Of a stretch of 17,495 nucleotides of DNA, positions 14,224 through 17,495 are shown piece by piece. The DNA comes from JAWXBM01 sp034440115 (GTDB lineage Bacteria > Pseudomonadota > Gammaproteobacteria > Xanthomonadales > SZUA-36), in NCBI GenBank assembly GCA_034440115.1, contig JAWXBM010000128.1, positions 1-17,495 on the forward strand, given 5' to 3'. A model generated the notes under the pieces. That model was not told the DNA's origin. It ran no database searches and saw only the letters and a list, made by a program, of their open reading frames with translations. Made by a program: the position numbers and the translations under genes. How positions within the stretch are numbered: position 1 is the first letter of the stretch; every line of letters begins with the position of its first letter.

Positions 14224-15252
14224 ATGGGCCGCATGCAAGAATCCCCCACCCGAGCATCATTTCCCAACGATAGCCGCTTGAATGCAGCTATCGCCTGGGC
14301 TGTTGAACACCTGCCGTTCGAACTTACCGCAATCAGCCCGGTTTCCGGTGATGCCAGTTTTCGCCGCTATTTCCGCTTGCATGGCCCAAATAGTAACCAG
14401 ATTAGTGGCCAGGAAAGCAGCCTGATCCTGATGGATTCACCCTTCGCTACAGAAGACAACCGCACCTTTATCGATATAGACAATCGGTTGAGACAGGCAG
14501 GTGCACATGCGCCAAAGGTGCTTGCCTGCGATCTGAATCATGGTTTTCTGTTGCTGGAAGACCTGGGCGACGCCCTTTATCGCGAGGTACTGCACACCAA
14601 TAATGCCGATCAATGCTTCCCGCCGTTGTTTCAGTTGCTGCAAACCATGGCCACGAAAGTGGACTGCCTCGGCCTGCCGGAATACAACCGCGAGCGCTTG
14701 CTAACCGATCTGGAATTGTTTCCCAATTGGTATCTGGGGAAGCACAAGAACATCCAACTGAGCTGCGAAGACTGGGATATCTGGGAAGATCTGTGCACGC
14801 GTTTGATTGCCTCGGCGCAGCAACAGGATCAGATTTTTGTGCACCGTGATTTTCATTCCTGCAACTTGCTGGATCTGGGTAACGCCGAAGTGGGCGTGAT
14901 CGATTTTCAGGACGCCGTGCGCGGGCCGATCAGTTACGATCTCGTTTCGCTGCTGTGGGACCGCTATATCTGCTGGCCCCGTTCGCGACTCGAGGTCTGG
15001 ATGGAAGAATTCCGCCAGCGAATTGCCCCGAATGTCGATTCTGTTGCGTGGGTGCGTTATTGCGACTGGATGGGCTTACAACGCAATCTGAAGATCGTCG
15101 GTATTTTTGCCCGCCTGCATTACCGCGATAGCAAGCAGGATTATCTGGAAATGATTCCGCGATTTTGGTCCTACCTGATGGATGTGTTACCGCGCTATGA
15201 TGAAACCCGCCCCATGCTGGAATTACTGGAGCGACTCGAATGCGCGCCATGA
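14224..15252 (+). CDS. amgK: Anomeric MurNAc/GlcNAc kinase AmgK
   Basis: AmgK phosphorylates recycled N-acetylmuramate (and GlcNAc) at the anomeric carbon, the first step of a route to UDP-MurNAc that avoids de novo synthesis and so lowers fosfomycin sensitivity. The protein (342 residues from this ATG) is an aminoglycoside-phosphotransferase-fold kinase: GDASFRRYFR (42-51) as nucleotide loop, LLEDLGD (110-116), the catalytic HRDFHSCNLL with Asp209 and Asn214, and DFQD (227-230) for metal binding. The start is uncertain among TTG 14215, ATG 14224 and ATG 14233; none has a good ribosome binding site. The function is supported by murU, which overlaps its 3' end by 13 bp, the typical pairing. 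It diverges from the SUF regulator. Confidence 0.92.
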   Translation: MGRMQESPTRASFPNDSRLNAAIAWAVEHLPFELTAISPVSGDASFRRYFRLHGPNSNQISGQESSLILMDSPFATEDNRTFIDIDNRLRQAGAHAPKVLACDLNHGFLLLEDLGDALYREVLHTNNADQCFPPLFQLLQTMATKVDCLGLPEYNRERLLTDLELFPNWYLGKHKNIQLSCEDWDIWEDLCTRLIASAQQQDQIFVHRDFHSCNLLDLGNAEVGVIDFQDAVRGPISYDLVSLLWDRYICWPRSRLEVWMEEFRQRIAPNVDSVAWVRYCDWMGLQRNLKIVGIFARLHYRDSKQDYLEMIPRFWSYLMDVLPRYDETRPMLELLERLECAP

Positions 15253-15905
15253 TTCTGGCTGCTGGCCGCGGCGAGCGCTTGCGGCCTTTGACCGACAGCT
15301 TGCCCAAACCTTTGATCAAAGCCGGTGGAAAACCCCTGATCGAATATCATCTGGAACGCCTGGCCGCAGCAGGCTTTCAGGATATCGTGATCAACCAGGG
15401 GCATCTCGGCCATATGTTGCCCGAGGCTTTGGGCAATGGAGATCGTTGGCGGGTACGCATTCACTGGTCAGTAGAGCCGCCCGAAGCTTTAGAAACCGGC
15501 GGCGGCATCTTCCAGGCTTTGCCCTTGCTGGGCAGTGGGCCCTTTCTGGTGATCAACGGCGACATCTACACGGACTACCCTTTGGCGCGTTTGCGCGCGG
15601 TGAAATGTGATCAGGCGCATTTAGTACTGGTACCTAATCCGCCGCATAACCCCAAAGGCGACTTTTCCCTTCAAGGCGCAAGAATCCGCAATCAAGGCAC
15701 TGACTGTCACACATTCAGCGGGCTGGCTATTTATCACCCGCGCCTGTTCAGCGCTTGTGTTGCAGGTCGGTATTCCATTGTGCCAACCCTGCGCAAAACC
15801 ATAGATACAGCGCTGGTAACCGGTGAGTTATACCAGGGGCAATGGCTGGATATTGGTAACCTGGAACGGCTGGAATCCCTCAAAAAACACTTACAAGTCA
15901 AGTGA
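15240..15905 (+). CDS. murU: N-acetylmuramate alpha-1-phosphate uridylyltransferase MurU
   Basis: MurU transfers UMP from UTP to MurNAc-1-phosphate, giving UDP-MurNAc, the second step after AmgK. In 221 residues it shows the nucleotidyltransferase signature LAAGRGERLRPLTD (6-19), Lys23 in PKPL, ETGGG (85-89), the metal-binding NGDIYTD (106-112), PNPPHNPKGDF (132-142) and a C-terminal WLDIGNLERL. The small size fits MurU rather than the longer RmlA or GalU types. The ATG at 15240 lies within the last codons of amgK, so translation is probably coupled. No MurNAc-1-P-generating MupP gene is visible in the window. Confidence 0.94.
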   Translation: MRAMILAAGRGERLRPLTDSLPKPLIKAGGKPLIEYHLERLAAAGFQDIVINQGHLGHMLPEALGNGDRWRVRIHWSVEPPEALETGGGIFQALPLLGSGPFLVINGDIYTDYPLARLRAVKCDQAHLVLVPNPPHNPKGDFSLQGARIRNQGTDCHTFSGLAIYHPRLFSACVAGRYSIVPTLRKTIDTALVTGELYQGQWLDIGNLERLESLKKHLQVK

Positions 15906-15996
15906 GACAATACTCAGGCTTGATTTTGCCAGGCCGCACCAACAAGATAGGGTCGAATAAATAAATTAGTTGCATAGCTCTGACGGAGAATAATTG

Positions 15997-17175
15997 ATGA
16001 GTTTAACTGTGGCTGTCCTGAAGGAACAGGCAGACGGAGAACGGCGCGTTGCGCTCGACCCGGTGAGCGTAAACAAACTGGCTGAGCGCGGTTTCCGTAT
16101 TCTTTTTCAATCAGGCGCTGGCGATGCCGCCGGTTTCTCCGATGCACAGTACAGCAAGGCTGAAATCGTCAGCGATGAAGCTGCTGCATTGTCACAAGCG
16201 GACATCTATCTTTGGGTACAAGCTCCGTCCCAACAAAGAATTTCGCAGCTCAAGCCGGGCGCCGTAGGCATGGGCCAGGTTTATGCACACCGCCAGCGTG
16301 ACGCGGTGGATGCTTTGCTGCAAGCCCATACCAGTTGCCTGGCCATGGAACTGGTGCCGCGCATCACCCGCGCCCAGAGCATGGACGTATTGTCATCCCA
16401 AGCCACAGTTGCTGGCTACAAGGCAGTGTTGCGTGCGGCCTGGTTGTCACCGCGTTTGTTTCCCATGCTGACCACTGCGGCCGGAACCTTGCGGCCCTCC
16501 ACCGTGGTGGTCATCGGTGCCGGTGTTGCCGGCTTGCAGGCTGTTGCCACAGCGCGCCGTCTGGGCGGCCGCGTTGAAGCCTATGACATCCGTGCTGCAG
16601 CCCGCGAACAGGTGGAATCGCTGGGTGCGCGTATGATCGATACCGGCGTGAACGCCGAGGGCGAAGGCGGTTATGCCCGCGAACTGACCGACGAAGAGAA
16701 ACAGAAACAAGCCGCTAAGCTGGCAGAACATCTGGCCAAGGCCGATGCGGTGATTTCAACCGCTTCGGTTCCTGGTCGCCCGGCACCGAAAATCATCAGC
16801 AAGGCCATGGTTGAAGGCATGAACCCCGGCGCTGTAATCGTTGATCTTTCTGCCGAGTCTGGTGGTAATTGCGAGCTCACCGAGCCGGGAAAGACCGTGG
16901 TACACCAGGGCGTTACCATCGATGGCCCATTGAATCTGGCCAGCCAGGCCGCTTTGCACGCCAGCGAGATGTTCGCCAAGAACCTGATCAATCTGCTGGA
17001 TCTGCTGTTGCCCAAAGAAGAATCACCCCGAGAGGGATCGCCAGAAGAAGGTCCGGGCGAAAGCCCGCAAACAGTTTTGAACATTGACCGTGAAGACGAA
17101 GTCATCGCTGGTTGTTTGCTTACGCATGGCGGCGAACTGGTGCATGAAAGCACCGCCAAGGCTTTGTCGGCCTAA
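15997..17175 (+). CDS. pntAA: NAD(P) transhydrogenase subunit alpha part 1 (NAD-binding, PntAA)
   Basis: This is the soluble NAD(H)-binding domain I of the proton-translocating transhydrogenase, which transfers hydride from NADH to NADP+ at the expense of the proton gradient. The 392 residues match the split form (Rhodospirillum type) in which domain I is a separate polypeptide. Features are RAQSMDVLSSQ (125-135, hydride-transfer site), the Rossmann GAGVAGLQA (174-182) with NAD-selective Asp197 in AYDIR, and the mobile loop around EGEGGYARELT (221-231). Unusually, residues 339-359 form a Glu/Ser/Pro/Gly-rich linker before a short C-terminal tail. I chose the ATG at 15997 with GGAG eight to nine bases upstream rather than the adjacent TTG at 15994. 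The membrane subunit follows after 106 bp. Confidence 0.96.
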   Translation: MSLTVAVLKEQADGERRVALDPVSVNKLAERGFRILFQSGAGDAAGFSDAQYSKAEIVSDEAAALSQADIYLWVQAPSQQRISQLKPGAVGMGQVYAHRQRDAVDALLQAHTSCLAMELVPRITRAQSMDVLSSQATVAGYKAVLRAAWLSPRLFPMLTTAAGTLRPSTVVVIGAGVAGLQAVATARRLGGRVEAYDIRAAAREQVESLGARMIDTGVNAEGEGGYARELTDEEKQKQAAKLAEHLAKADAVISTASVPGRPAPKIISKAMVEGMNPGAVIVDLSAESGGNCELTEPGKTVVHQGVTIDGPLNLASQAALHASEMFAKNLINLLDLLLPKEESPREGSPEEGPGESPQTVLNIDREDEVIAGCLLTHGGELVHESTAKALSA

Positions 17176-17198
17176 GCAGGATCATTCAAATAATCACC

Positions 17199-17268
17199 GG
17201 AAAGAGTTGGCTGGAAAGCATTACCCAGAAAATATTATCTAAAAAGCGTTACCCGAAAAGCATTAGAC
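17199..17268. repeat. 14-bp degenerate tandem array (5 units) between pntAA and pntAB
   Basis: Five units start every 14 bp at 17199, 17213, 17227, 17241 and 17255, with consensus GAAAAGCATTACCC. Units 2, 4 and 5 are closest, unit 1 (GGAAAGAGTTGGCT) and unit 3 (AGAAAATATTATCT) are diverged. The array fills most of the 106-bp spacer and ends 13 bp before the pntAB start codon, just ahead of its AGGA ribosome binding site. It is older-looking than the 22-bp and 13-bp arrays. Confidence 0.8.
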
Positions 17269-17281
17269 ACAGGAACCGTTC

Positions 17282-17495
17282 ATGGAAGGATTTATAGCGC
17301 TGTACATCTTCATGCTGGCTGCATTTACCGGCTATGAAGTCATTTCCAAAGTGCCCACCATTCTGCACACACCGCTGATGTCGGGTTCCAACTTTGTGCA
17401 CGGCATTGTGCTGGTAGGCGCCATGGTCGCCCTCGGCCATGCCGATACCGTGGCTGAGCAAATCATCGGTTTTATCGCCGTGCTGCTGGGTGCCG
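17282..17495 (+). CDS. pntAB: NAD(P) transhydrogenase subunit alpha part 2 (membrane, PntAB), partial
   Basis: An open frame starts at the ATG at 17282 and runs off the window end after 71 codons. The N-terminus reads MEGFIALYIFMLAAFTGYEV, followed by ISKVPTILHTPLMSGSNFVH, the highly conserved start of the small integral-membrane transhydrogenase subunit. Three membrane segments are visible: about 2-20, 37-53 and 58-71 (the last incomplete). It carries part of the proton channel and assembles with PntAA and PntB; pntB is expected next. AGGA lies seven bases before the ATG. Confidence 0.95.
   Translation, partial: MEGFIALYIFMLAAFTGYEVISKVPTILHTPLMSGSNFVHGIVLVGAMVALGHADTVAEQIIGFIAVLLGA

Overview
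The window is a chromosomal segment of housekeeping genes from a gammaproteobacterium. Evidence for this is the KdsA/PyrG neighbourhood, a ParE/ParC pair with gammaproteobacterial signatures, a SUF iron-sulfur operon led by an Rrf2-type regulator, an AmgK-MurU peptidoglycan-recycling pair and a split (three-subunit style) proton-translocating transhydrogenase. An OMG-type marine group (Cellvibrionales/Spongiibacteraceae/Halieaceae-like) is my best guess, but this is inference. No phage, transposase, CRISPR array, tRNA or rRNA gene was seen.

Layout, left to right. (1) Minus strand: pyrG (CTP synthase), then kdsA (KDO-8-phosphate synthase, GTG start), then a 22-bp tandem array and possibly the first codons of another minus-strand gene. 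(2) A divergent spacer of 329 bp, then on the plus strand parE, a SnoaL/NTF2-like protein, an RraA-family protein, a 13-bp tandem array and parC. (3) parC meets the minus-strand SUF operon tail to tail, with 5 bp between stop codons. The operon reads Rrf2 regulator, sufB, a 381-bp non-coding insertion with nested inverted repeats, sufC, sufD, sufS. (4) Diverging from the regulator on the plus strand are amgK and murU (overlapping by 13 nt), then pntAA and the start of pntAB, cut by the window end.

Functions. PyrG supplies CTP, which is also used to activate KDO made downstream of KdsA. ParE and ParC form topoisomerase IV. The SUF genes build Fe-S clusters: SufS supplies sulfur, SufBC2D is the scaffold, and the Rrf2 protein probably senses cluster status through three cysteines and a dyad operator overlapping its own start region. 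AmgK and MurU convert recycled MurNAc to UDP-MurNAc. PntAA/PntAB couple the proton gradient to NADPH formation.

The most unusual signal is not a protein. Five spacers carry short tandem arrays (22, 12, 13, 13 and 14 bp units), and two of these begin inside the last codons of a gene and run downstream, as if the gene end itself had been copied. In the kdsA case each 22-bp unit repeats the final seven codons including the stop. A second oddity is a MITE- or REP-like element splitting the SUF operon. I found no convincing new protein system; the protein-coding content is conventional apart from the passenger genes between parE and parC.
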